Source: a virus
Strand: one strand, 5' to 3'
Virus record (IMG/VR): IMGVR_UViG_3300006030_001480
Span: 1 to 36,605 of that record
DNA length: 36,605 nucleotides
In this document: piece after piece, positions 21,220-28,576 of the stretch
Layout: every line of letters begins with the position of its first letter
Numbering within the stretch: position 1 is the first letter of the stretch
Notes under the pieces: generated by a model
What the model was told of the DNA's origin: nothing
Database searches by the model: none
The model's input: the letters and a program-made list of their open reading frames with translations, nothing else
Made by a program: the position numbers and the translations under genes

Positions 21220-23144
21220 CGGATTGGGCATGCACCGCCCACACATTCACTGGGGTCAAGTTCCGTGCCGGACGCATCCATTACTAGCGGTTGCGAGAAG
21301 TCAACCTTTGATGCCATCTTGTTATAGGTGGCTTCGTCGATTTCCTCATACGGAGGAAGCGGGAAGTTGTGGTCGCTATGAAGCAAAAAGGATACTGACT
21401 TTACGGAGTCCGTATAGTTCTCCGACAACCACTCCTTAATGGCTGGCAACTCTTCGCGTCGATAATAGACGGTGACTGACACAGCGTTGTCTGCCCAGTC
21501 AGTCTGCATCTTTCGGACCCAGTTCAACTGCTCAACAGCAGTCATATCCTTCGCTAGAACAGCACCCTTCGGCGATTCACAAGGAAACTCCACGACATAG
21601 CGCGTATGGTCTTCGCGCCCATCAAGTCCAACATCCCACTGAACCTTGTAGCCACGCCGACGACACGCATCTACCAGCGGGTCAGCCGCTCCAAATCGAA
21701 CACGACGAATGTAGTACTGGGCAAATGCCGGATGGATACCGGGCGTTACGCCGGGGAGAAGGCTGAGTGTTCCAGACGGCTGAACAGTTGTGAGTCTCAC
21801 CGAAGGCGCAATCTTCTGTTCCTCCGAATATTTGATGTCCATATCCGAGAGATACTGATAGGCGGGCGATAGCCACGACAATTGGTCATCCGATGCCTGA
21901 AGAACGCCCGTGATGGACTGACCAAGCCGACGGTTCTTTTGCACAATCTTGTTCGTCTTCTCATACGGGTAATTCATGCCAGTAATTGCTTTCTGGCACA
22001 TATACAGAAGGCGACTGATTTCCTTAAACTGGTCAAGCGAATCGATATTCGGCAAGAACACCGTCGCAAGGTTGCAGGACTCGCCATCACTGAGGGCGAT
22101 TTCTGCACATGGGTTATAGCCCTCAATCGTCGGGTCGGGACGCTTGTCTCCCAGTCGTCCATACTGGCGAGCGAGTTTACGGTTCACGAGACCATATGGT
22201 TCTCCAGAGCCGTCATAGCCCTTCCATACCTCCGGCATGATTTCGTCCCATGCATCGGCGTAGATGCTGTTATTGCTGTTTGCTCGCCATGCAGGAATGG
22301 TTCCACTTGACCAATTCTTAGCACGCAGGAAAAGAACGTCATCGGGGTCGCCAATTGCAATCTGAGCCGAACGCCGACTAGAGCCGGAAACAACGATGCG
22401 ACCAATGATATTGCAGATGTCCAACACGTCAATAGACCGCAACTTCTTACCAGCGCGATTTTCCATGACCTTACAGATGTCCTGAACTCCATCAATCAAT
22501 GCACCCGGACCAGATGCAGTACCACCGAACGACTTCAGCGGAGCGCCGAACTCACGAATCAGAATCGTGGAGTACGAGAACGACTTTCCGGTATAGAAGT
22601 AGGACTTCAGTACGGAGTGGAGAAGACGACTCCACCCTTGCCGTGAATCGGGAACAATGACATCAGCATCGTTTGTTCGCTCGTGGGTAATTTTTACGCC
22701 AGAGCGAACCTTGGGGAGTTCATGAATCTTTGAGCGCTCAACAGAGAAACCAACCCCACCACCGAGCATTAGGTGGTCAAAGAGGAACTCAAAATCTTGA
22801 AGCGTTTCAATGTTGACGAAATAGCAGTTATTCAGCGAGGCTGCGTTGAACTTCTTAACCAGAGGTGTTCCTAACTGCCACAGCGCACGACCGGAGAATG
22901 AGCAACGCAAGTTAAACATATGGTCGAAGAGTGCCTCAGCCTCATCCTGCGTATATGGAACGCCAATCTCAATAGCGCCGTTGATGACGCGCTGAATGGT
23001 TTCCGGCCACATCTCGTTACGACCAAGTCCCTCAATCGGACGGCTATATGTGCGGAGATAAACAATCTCTCCCAAACCGCCGAATCCCCAAGGGGCTTGC
23101 TTCGTTGCGTACTGCGCTACAAGTTCGTCGCTGATGTATGCCAC
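21216..23144 (-). CDS. nrdJ: Class II (adenosylcobalamin-dependent) ribonucleotide reductase
   Basis: About 642 residues from the GTG at 23144 (the frame is open further upstream). The ten-stranded barrel motifs are present: NNCYF with Cys107, LGGGVGFSVERS, NPCAEIALSDGESCNLA with the NPC active-site loop (344-346), and TTVQPSGTLSLLPGVTPGIHPAFA. The C-terminus ends in ECVGGACPIR, whose CxxxxC pair reduces the active site as in class II triphosphate reductases. It makes deoxynucleotides, depends on vitamin B12, and needs no second subunit. With ThyX it forms a nucleotide-supply set. No B12 riboswitch was found at its 5' end. Confidence 0.93.
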   Translation of the reverse strand: MAYISDELVAQYATKQAPWGFGGLGEIVYLRTYSRPIEGLGRNEMWPETIQRVINGAIEIGVPYTQDEAEALFDHMFNLRCSFSGRALWQLGTPLVKKFNAASLNNCYFVNIETLQDFEFLFDHLMLGGGVGFSVERSKIHELPKVRSGVKITHERTNDADVIVPDSRQGWSRLLHSVLKSYFYTGKSFSYSTILIREFGAPLKSFGGTASGPGALIDGVQDICKVMENRAGKKLRSIDVLDICNIIGRIVVSGSSRRSAQIAIGDPDDVLFLRAKNWSSGTIPAWRANSNNSIYADAWDEIMPEVWKGYDGSGEPYGLVNRKLARQYGRLGDKRPDPTIEGYNPCAEIALSDGESCNLATVFLPNIDSLDQFKEISRLLYMCQKAITGMNYPYEKTNKIVQKNRRLGQSITGVLQASDDQLSWLSPAYQYLSDMDIKYSEEQKIAPSVRLTTVQPSGTLSLLPGVTPGIHPAFAQYYIRRVRFGAADPLVDACRRRGYKVQWDVGLDGREDHTRYVVEFPCESPKGAVLAKDMTAVEQLNWVRKMQTDWADNAVSVTVYYRREELPAIKEWLSENYTDSVKSVSFLLHSDHNFPLPPYEEIDEATYNKMASKVDFSQPLVMDASGTELDPSECVGGACPIR

Positions 23145-23231
23145 TGTCGTGCTCTTTCTCTGCTGGTTGTTTATAGATAATCCAGCGGACAGCAAAAGAT
23201 TTTGCCCCCACCGGAAGAATGTGGGGCGAGA

Positions 23232-23540
23232 TTACAGGATGCCGAGTTCGCGTGCTCGCTCTACTGAAACTTGCGTTCCAGCACGCGCTAGTAAAACTTT
23301 AGATTTTGTGAACGGCGTTATCTGTCGATAACCGATGACATCCTGCTCCACGTAAACCATATTGGAATCCTTCAATGAAGGAACTTCAGTCATTCCCCAG
23401 ATGTGGTCTGGTGCTGATGACTCGCTTGCGCAATCTCCGGTCGGGTGACCGCAGACAATGCATGGTTGATTGCGCTGACGAAGCAAACGAATGTTTCCGA
23501 GGATGTATTCAGGGTGAGCATCTTCGTATTCGTGAGCCAT
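23232..23540 (-). CDS. Hypothetical actinophage protein with CxxC motif
   Basis: 102 residues, ATG at 23540. CIVCGHPTGDC contains three cysteines and a His that may bind zinc. HPEYILGNIRLLRQ precedes it and VQQD-like VEQDVIGYRQITP follows. Similar proteins are frequent in actinophages, where they are hypothetical. It shares the strand with NrdJ and lies 87 bp upstream of it. Confidence 0.7.
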   Translation of the reverse strand: MAHEYEDAHPEYILGNIRLLRQRNQPCIVCGHPTGDCASESSAPDHIWGMTEVPSLKDSNMVYVEQDVIGYRQITPFTKSKVLLARAGTQVSVERARELGIL

Positions 23541-23581
23541 TCAAAGATGGTACAACAACTGTTTTCAAATCAGTTGTTAAT

Positions 23582-23611
23582 AAAATGAAAAGGCGCCCCG
23601 AAGGGCGCCTT
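23582..23611 (-). terminator. Terminator for minus-strand gene at 23633
   Basis: AAGGCGCCC-CGAA-GGGCGCCTT, a 9-bp stem with a CGAA tetraloop; read on the minus strand it is followed by TTTTCATTTT. It ends transcripts of the small basic protein gene. Confidence 0.8.
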
Positions 23612-23632
23612 GTCATGAACCTGTAACAGGAA

Positions 23633-23884
23633 TCACTTTGCGATGTCGTACCGCGAGTCATTCTTCATGAGGTTTTCCAGTTCCGTGTTGAGGAGTTCTT
23701 CAAACTCGCTCTGGTAACGGTACTGGAGGACGATGTGTGCACGACGGCGGGCTTCGTTGCGAAGGCGGTTCTTCGCCTTGGTCTCCTCAGCCTTCTTCGC
23801 CTTCTGTTCGGGCGTCATTCGGCTAATTCGTCCACGACGCATACCTGTCGGGCTGGTAGCGAGTTTCTCAAACTCTGTTGCCAT
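23633..23884 (-). CDS. Small basic helical protein, 83 residues
   Basis: ATG at 23884 behind AAAGGAG; a longer in-frame extension upstream lacks a site. The protein starts MATEFEKLATSPTG and continues with MRRGRISRMTPEQKAKKAEETKAKNRLRNEARRRAH, a very basic helix, then an acidic amphipathic helix (SEFEELLNTELENLMKNDSR). Likely DNA- or RNA-binding or a scaffold-type coiled coil; family unknown. It has its own divergent promoter and terminator, so it is a monocistronic gene, which fits an early or regulatory role. Confidence 0.72.
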   Translation of the reverse strand: MATEFEKLATSPTGMRRGRISRMTPEQKAKKAEETKAKNRLRNEARRRAHIVLQYRYQSEFEELLNTELENLMKNDSRYDIAK

Positions 23885-23923
23885 GTTGTACTCCTTTGTA
23901 GGTGTGGCTTTTTGCCGACTATG

Positions 23924-23952
23924 ACAATAGCGAGAGTCAAGCAATATTGCAA
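23924..23952 (-). promoter_or_regulatory. Divergent promoter for the small basic protein
   Basis: On the minus strand: TTGCAA, 17 bp, TATTGT. Lies 40 bp upstream of the ATG at 23884. Confidence 0.5.
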
Positions 23953-23972
23953 CTTGTAAAGATTTGAGATAC

Positions 23973-24002
23973 TTGACTTCCGCCACAACCTATCCCTAAA
24001 CT
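23973..24002 (+). promoter_or_regulatory. Promoter for the 24042 operon
   Basis: TTGACT, 18 bp, TAAACT, about 40 bp before the ATG at 24042. It stands back to back with the minus-strand promoter, only about 20 bp apart. Confidence 0.6.
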
Positions 24003-24041
24003 CCATATAAACCACAACAATGTAATTACACAAAGGAAACC

Positions 24042-24428
24042 ATGTACGAGGATTTTGATTTCAGCGAGTTCCGCCCGCCCGACAGCAAGATGATTGATTA
24101 TGTTCTTAGTTCTTCAACGCTCTTGAAGACCTTTTCCTCTGACCCAACGCTTGATGGTTACCAGCGGGAGGTTTTGAAGACTACCTCGCATACCTTAAAA
24201 GTCCTGCTAGCGATGGCAATTGGCGGATATCACCTTTATTGCACCGAGGGAGACCATGCCTCAGCCCTAGCGGACCTCTCTACGGCTCTGTATGACCGCC
24301 TAGCCCTCTCTGACCCATCAATGATGGAATCCGTGGACATCAAGGTTCTCCACGATTATAGAACTTGGCGCGAAGAGGGCGTCGACGGCATGGAAGCACC
24401 TCTATTCAACATTGGTGATGAGGAATAA
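24042..24428 (+). CDS. Hypothetical protein, 128 residues
   Basis: ATG with AAAGGAAACC upstream. Acidic and helical: N-terminal MYEDFDFSEFRPPDSKMID, central LKTTSHTLKVLLAMAIGGYH, C-terminal DYRTWREEGVDGMEAPLF. No recognised domain. First gene after the promoter at 23973, and 39 bp before the DNA methylase, with which it is probably co-transcribed. Confidence 0.65.
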   Translation: MYEDFDFSEFRPPDSKMIDYVLSSSTLLKTFSSDPTLDGYQREVLKTTSHTLKVLLAMAIGGYHLYCTEGDHASALADLSTALYDRLALSDPSMMESVDIKVLHDYRTWREEGVDGMEAPLFNIGDEE

Positions 24429-24467
24429 TATTTTGACGACTGAACATGAACTAAGTTGGGGGACCCT

Positions 24468-25583
24468 ATGGAACTGACACCAGCGCTGTCTGGCGAATCT
24501 TTTACCGTATACAACGGCGACTGTCGGGAGGTCTTGGCGCAACTTCCTGAGGGAAGTATCAACTGTTGCGTCACCTCTCCTCCGTATTGGGGTTTGCGTG
24601 ATTATGGCACTGCCGACTGGGAGGGTGGTGACCCTGATTGCGAACACACCATCTCCATGCCCACGAAATGGAACGACCCAAAGCGTGGCACGCAGGTTCT
24701 CCGTCCGGAGGTAGCGAATCGTGGTGGCGATGCTGACGCTTGCCACTTATGCGGTGCGCAACGAATCGATTACCAAATCGGATTGGAGAAAACACCCGAT
24801 GAGTTTATTGAAGAAATGGTCGGAGTCTTCCGAGAAGTTCGTCGCGCACTCCGTGACGATGGCGTCCTATGGCTTAACTTGGGCGATAGTTACGCTGGAA
24901 ACAATTCACGAGCATCTAACGGAGGCAGAGCCGGATTTGGTAACCCGCGTGAAACGGTTGCCAACCGCTCTGGAGAAGGCCTTAAACCGAAAGACCTCGT
25001 AGGCATCCCGTGGCAGGTTGCTCTTGCTTTGCGGAATGACGGCTGGTACTTACGTCAGGACATCATCTGGCACAAGCCAAATCCGCTACCCGAGAGCGTA
25101 AAAGATAGGTGCACCAAAGCGCACGAATACATCTTCCTGCTGTCCAAGAGTCCGCACTATTACTTCGATGCGGATGCCATTAAAGAACCTTCGGTTTATG
25201 CCGGTGATAATCGTGGAGCACGAACTGATTCACGGCGTGGCACAAAAATGAACAGCGTAAGTGGAACCACAGGCGAATACAAAAATAAACGGTCGGTTTG
25301 GACAGTTCCGACGCGCCCGTACAAGGGCAGTCATTTTGCTGTCTTCCCACCTGACCTCATTGAGCCATGCATTCTTGCTGGATGCCCAGAAGATGGTGTC
25401 GTTCTTGACCCATTTGGTGGCTCGGGAACAACGGTTGCGGTATCAATTCTTAATAATCGCAAGGGAATGGCAATTGAACTAAATCCTGACTACTTGCCTC
25501 TCATCGATAAGAGGATTCACGAGGCAATTAACCAGCGTAATGAACTAGATAATCAACTCTCTCTCTTTACGGAGTTCTCATGA
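24468..25583 (+). CDS. Site-specific DNA methyltransferase (N4-cytosine/N6-adenine type)
   Basis: About 371 residues. The catalytic motif TSPPYWG (36-42) precedes the SAM-binding motif DPFGGSGTT (314-322), the beta-class order of DNA amino-methyltransferases; SPPY is typical of N4-cytosine enzymes but also occurs in N6-adenine enzymes. A CxxC (CHLCG) and GDSYAGN sit in the middle. I chose the ATG at 24468 with GGGGGAC upstream over an earlier TTG. No restriction partner lies next to it, so it is probably an orphan methylase protecting phage DNA or altering regulation. ATGA overlap with the next gene. Confidence 0.9.
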   Translation: MELTPALSGESFTVYNGDCREVLAQLPEGSINCCVTSPPYWGLRDYGTADWEGGDPDCEHTISMPTKWNDPKRGTQVLRPEVANRGGDADACHLCGAQRIDYQIGLEKTPDEFIEEMVGVFREVRRALRDDGVLWLNLGDSYAGNNSRASNGGRAGFGNPRETVANRSGEGLKPKDLVGIPWQVALALRNDGWYLRQDIIWHKPNPLPESVKDRCTKAHEYIFLLSKSPHYYFDADAIKEPSVYAGDNRGARTDSRRGTKMNSVSGTTGEYKNKRSVWTVPTRPYKGSHFAVFPPDLIEPCILAGCPEDGVVLDPFGGSGTTVAVSILNNRKGMAIELNPDYLPLIDKRIHEAINQRNELDNQLSLFTEFS

Positions 25584-25762
25584 AGCAAAGAGCATTCAGA
25601 TTTAAAGATTCTTCCAACGGTGACTTTGCATCTGAAGAAGATTGGCTCATGTCTCAGGTTTATGAACTACAAACCGAAGTTGAGGTTTTGGCGGCACTGA
25701 TAGATGGCGTCGTGGCTCATATTCTTGACAGCAATCAAGAGGAGATTTCTGATGAAGACTGA
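25580..25762 (+). CDS. Small acidic protein, 60 residues
   Basis: Starts in the ATGA overlap with the methylase. A helical segment with heptads (VYELQTEVEVLAALIDGVVAHIL) and an acidic tail (SNQEEISDED). Probably coiled-coil; unknown. Confidence 0.6.
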   Translation: MKQRAFRFKDSSNGDFASEEDWLMSQVYELQTEVEVLAALIDGVVAHILDSNQEEISDED

Positions 25763-26045
25763 TGGTCTTATTTCAATTGTTTTTCGTGTCGGTGACTCCA
25801 TTTGCATTACTGATGAGGGGCAGGAACTATCCGGTTTGATGGTCCTTGAGCCAATTGACGTGAATGCAGGTGTGGTGCGGAAATTCCAGTGGTGGAACAT
25901 GTTTGACATTGCCGGACTTATCAGGATGCTCTACCACAAAACGAAATCCGCCAATCACAACGATGATGACTACCAAGAGGTGCGCTTTGCCAATGTTGAC
26001 ACATGGGAAAATGGGAACCGTGACAAAATATCCCGAAAGCCTTGA
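25752..26045 (+). CDS. Hypothetical protein, 97 residues
   Basis: ATG at 25752 with GAGGAG upstream, overlapping the previous gene by 11 bp. Beta-rich N-terminus (LISIVFRVGDSICITDEGQELSG) followed by VRKFQWWNMFDIAGLIRML and an acidic/Asn-rich C-terminus. No family recognised. Confidence 0.6.
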   Translation: MKTDGLISIVFRVGDSICITDEGQELSGLMVLEPIDVNAGVVRKFQWWNMFDIAGLIRMLYHKTKSANHNDDDYQEVRFANVDTWENGNRDKISRKP

Positions 26046-26382
26046 GCCTATCCTAGAGCGCATTGACCCTACTTTTGGCAAAGTTATTAGTTGCGAATCT
26101 GGTTGGTGGGGCTTGCTTGAGGCTATTCATCGGGAGTTTGAAGCGGTTGACCCCGACTATCGGCTTTATCAGATAAAAGAAAAGTTTGGAAGCCTAAAAG
26201 TCTATTTTGCTCCATCAAGTCCGCAGTTTGCTGAGCACTTATCAGAAATCGCAGTTCGATATGAGCGCGTCTCGCAATTGACATGCGAGGTCACTGGTGG
26301 TGCAGGTCAACTAATGGTCAAGGATGGTCTATATAAGACCCTCAGTCGTTCATTCATGGACGAAGGCTGGGAGGCGGCGTAA
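26011..26382 (+). CDS. Conserved phage protein with IKEKFG motif
   Basis: About 123 residues from the ATG at 26011; a GTG at 26020 is an equally possible start. CESGWWGLLEAIHREFEAVDPDY and YQIKEKFGSLKVYFA match a family common in actinophages that reads GW--L---L---L---DP-Y---Q-KEKFG-LR-Y. Homologues usually carry a zinc knuckle after this; here only LTCEVTGGAGQLM remains, with a single Cys, so the knuckle looks degenerate. Role unknown. Confidence 0.65.
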   Translation: MGTVTKYPESLEPILERIDPTFGKVISCESGWWGLLEAIHREFEAVDPDYRLYQIKEKFGSLKVYFAPSSPQFAEHLSEIAVRYERVSQLTCEVTGGAGQLMVKDGLYKTLSRSFMDEGWEAA

Positions 26383-26384
26383 TC

Positions 26385-28295
26385 ATGGCTATCAGACTGC
26401 GAGTTGAGCCTTATGACCCAGATGCGATTGATGCTGACGGCGACGGCATAGTTCAAGAAGGCACGGCGTGGGAGAGACCTGCCGGAACACGTTTGATTTC
26501 TGAACTCGGTCAGGATATTCAACGTGGTCTCACATCTATGTCTCGCCCTAATCTGCGCGTTGTTGATAGAAATGGGACACCCGTCAAATACACGCCTCGC
26601 TATGGAACAGGCGTATCTACCGGCGGCGTATCTAGTCAACCACAAGAGTCGTTTAAGTTACGAACCCTCGCTGATATGGGTGTTCAAACACTTGAGCAAA
26701 TTCTTTATCCGGAACCGCCAGCACCTAAATCAGTTTCAAGTCAAGCACGGTCAAGCGTCCCTGAAACACTGTCAACAGATTCTCAGCGGATTATCGATAG
26801 AAACAAAGAAATTGCTAATGAGATTTCACGTCTTGGAGGGTCAGTAACTGGTGATTTCGGTCAGGATTATATCGACCAAAATCAAGAGTTTGCCGGATAC
26901 GTCTTCGACATTGAGACGCCAAGACAGGCATTTGACCGTAGAGAACAGTTAATAAAGGAAGAATTGGCCGGTATCCGTGAAGCAATTAAAAATGGCGTAG
27001 TTGAGTCATCTGGGTTCAATGCTCCTGTGCCATTCGCAACGCGTCTTGCTAAGCAGAAAACAGCAACAACAATTACACCTAAGGTTTTAGAATCGCTCAG
27101 TCCAGCAGTAAAAGACATGATTATGACAAAAAGTGACGATGAACTTTTTGAAATCATGGAACGGCGTGCAATGGACTTCCATGAGACCATGGACAAGAGA
27201 CCACGTGTGCGTATCGGCTCAAACGATATCTTCAAATTTGCATCAGAGGGCCGTTACAAAACAACACACGAAGCAAAAAGTGACCACAGTGCACCCGATG
27301 TGCGTGCAAAATACGAAGCATCGCTCGGCTTTCCGCCAACAACCCCTGCCGATATGAGACCAGCGTCGGGATATATCGTGCACCCTGACTGGGAGAAGGC
27401 AGAAATTAAGGCGCTAACCCAGTCAAGTCAACGAAGCGCCGATGAGGCACGAGCAATTCTTCAGACTGATTCCTTTAATGGGGCTGGTAACGTAAGCATT
27501 TATGGAAGTCTCGAAATAGTCCTCAAAGAGGAGGTTTCGGGTCGAACGAGGTATGGTCGCGGTGATTCTCTGACCGCTGGATTACGTCCTGTTCCACTTG
27601 ATTCCACCGACCCTGAGGCTGTTATGCATGCCATTAACTGGGCGGGAGGAGTCTATTCGGCAGATTCACCCTTGCATACTGCTGCTCTTCTTCAGAGTGA
27701 AGTAGACGGTGATTTTGGCTTTCTGAATTTATGGCATACAAAATGGAATCCTGATGGCACCAGAAATCGTATTGACCGTGGCGACCGCAAGTATTTTGAG
27801 GCGCTTATTGGTGGTTCATTTACGGTTGATGACGTTGATGAAGTGCGAGTTGCGGCTACAACCCTTGCGCAACTTGGTCTTGCGACAGATGAGGTCAACC
27901 TCCGCGAAATTCCATTTGCTGAGCAATTTGCTAGCCCTGAACGCTTGCGCGGTCTTGGCTTTACAGAAGGACAAATTGCATACATGATGGAACAATATAG
28001 ATTAAATCCTACAAGTTTCGCTAGTTTTTTCAATGACTATCGGACATATGTGCTACGCAAAAAAGGCAAAGAGGAGTTAGATAAAATGCCTTTCAAAACA
28101 ACAATCGTCGGCGACATATGGAAGGGTGGCAAGCAACTAGACCCCCTTGACCCCACGTCATACGGCGGACATGAAAACTTCCCATCTACCGAAGCGCTAC
28201 TAATGGACCGAGTCAAGACTTATATTGATAAAATGATTGAATTAGAGGCAAGGGTGTCCGTGTCTGACTACGACCCAGATGAGAGTGTCGCATGA
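26385..28295 (+). CDS. EF-hand-module protein with DUF3626-like domain (possible ADP-ribosyltransferase-type effector)
   Basis: 636 residues. Residues 1-105 are shared with the protein at 28577: LEPYDPDAIDADGDGIVQEG (an EF-hand-like DxDGDG loop), a WERP-GTRL turn, RVVD-NG, and LADMGVQTLEQIL. The middle is variable and helical. The C-terminal domain holds EGRYKTTHEAKS, RPASGYIVHPD (325-335), IYGSLEIVLKEEV and RTRYGRGDSL (387-396). YGxxxxxLKxxVxxRTxxxxGDS resembles DUF3626 and related toxin-like domains in actinobacteria and phages; an ADP-ribosyltransferase fold is a guess. GGGAGG ribosome-binding site before the ATG, and ATGA overlap with a small gene. Possibly packaged or injected with the genome (inference). 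Confidence 0.6.
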   Translation: MAIRLRVEPYDPDAIDADGDGIVQEGTAWERPAGTRLISELGQDIQRGLTSMSRPNLRVVDRNGTPVKYTPRYGTGVSTGGVSSQPQESFKLRTLADMGVQTLEQILYPEPPAPKSVSSQARSSVPETLSTDSQRIIDRNKEIANEISRLGGSVTGDFGQDYIDQNQEFAGYVFDIETPRQAFDRREQLIKEELAGIREAIKNGVVESSGFNAPVPFATRLAKQKTATTITPKVLESLSPAVKDMIMTKSDDELFEIMERRAMDFHETMDKRPRVRIGSNDIFKFASEGRYKTTHEAKSDHSAPDVRAKYEASLGFPPTTPADMRPASGYIVHPDWEKAEIKALTQSSQRSADEARAILQTDSFNGAGNVSIYGSLEIVLKEEVSGRTRYGRGDSLTAGLRPVPLDSTDPEAVMHAINWAGGVYSADSPLHTAALLQSEVDGDFGFLNLWHTKWNPDGTRNRIDRGDRKYFEALIGGSFTVDDVDEVRVAATTLAQLGLATDEVNLREIPFAEQFASPERLRGLGFTEGQIAYMMEQYRLNPTSFASFFNDYRTYVLRKKGKEELDKMPFKTTIVGDIWKGGKQLDPLDPTSYGGHENFPSTEALLMDRVKTYIDKMIELEARVSVSDYDPDESVA

Positions 28296-28549
28296 GCGAC
28301 CAAATCTTAGCCTGTCACGTATCTGGCGAGCCGGTTTATTTCATTACCCGCCCCAAGCCTCAGGAACTAGATGGTCTTCTTTCTAGGTCTGGAGACATGA
28401 TTCCTATCGATTTCTGGTCATTCGTATCAAGAACCCCCGATATCCAATTAGAGACAACAAATCCATATATCCGTGAACTATGGTTTGGTGATACAACCAG
28501 CATGGCTTGGCAAAAAGAATATTTAAACCATGGCGAAGATATTATTTAG
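28292..28549 (+). CDS. Small partner protein, 85 residues
   Basis: Starts in the ATGA overlap of the preceding large protein, so the two are translationally coupled. N-terminal beta pattern (ILACHVSGEPVYFITRPKPQ), then DFWSFVSRTPDIQLETT. No family recognised. Coupling to a toxin-like protein makes an immunity or chaperone role conceivable, but nothing in the sequence proves it. Confidence 0.55.
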   Translation: MSDQILACHVSGEPVYFITRPKPQELDGLLSRSGDMIPIDFWSFVSRTPDIQLETTNPYIRELWFGDTTSMAWQKEYLNHGEDII

Positions 28550-28576
28550 GGTTATGATGTTTGATAGGTTTATTCT

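Noticed and set aside
23145-23195. Longer NrdJ start at 23195
   Set aside because: The added 17 residues have no NrdJ character and no ribosome-binding site; the GTG at 23144 fits better.
24468-25583. Restriction-modification system
   Set aside because: No endonuclease gene lies next to the methylase; the PD-(D/E)XK protein is over 4 kb away and on the other strand.
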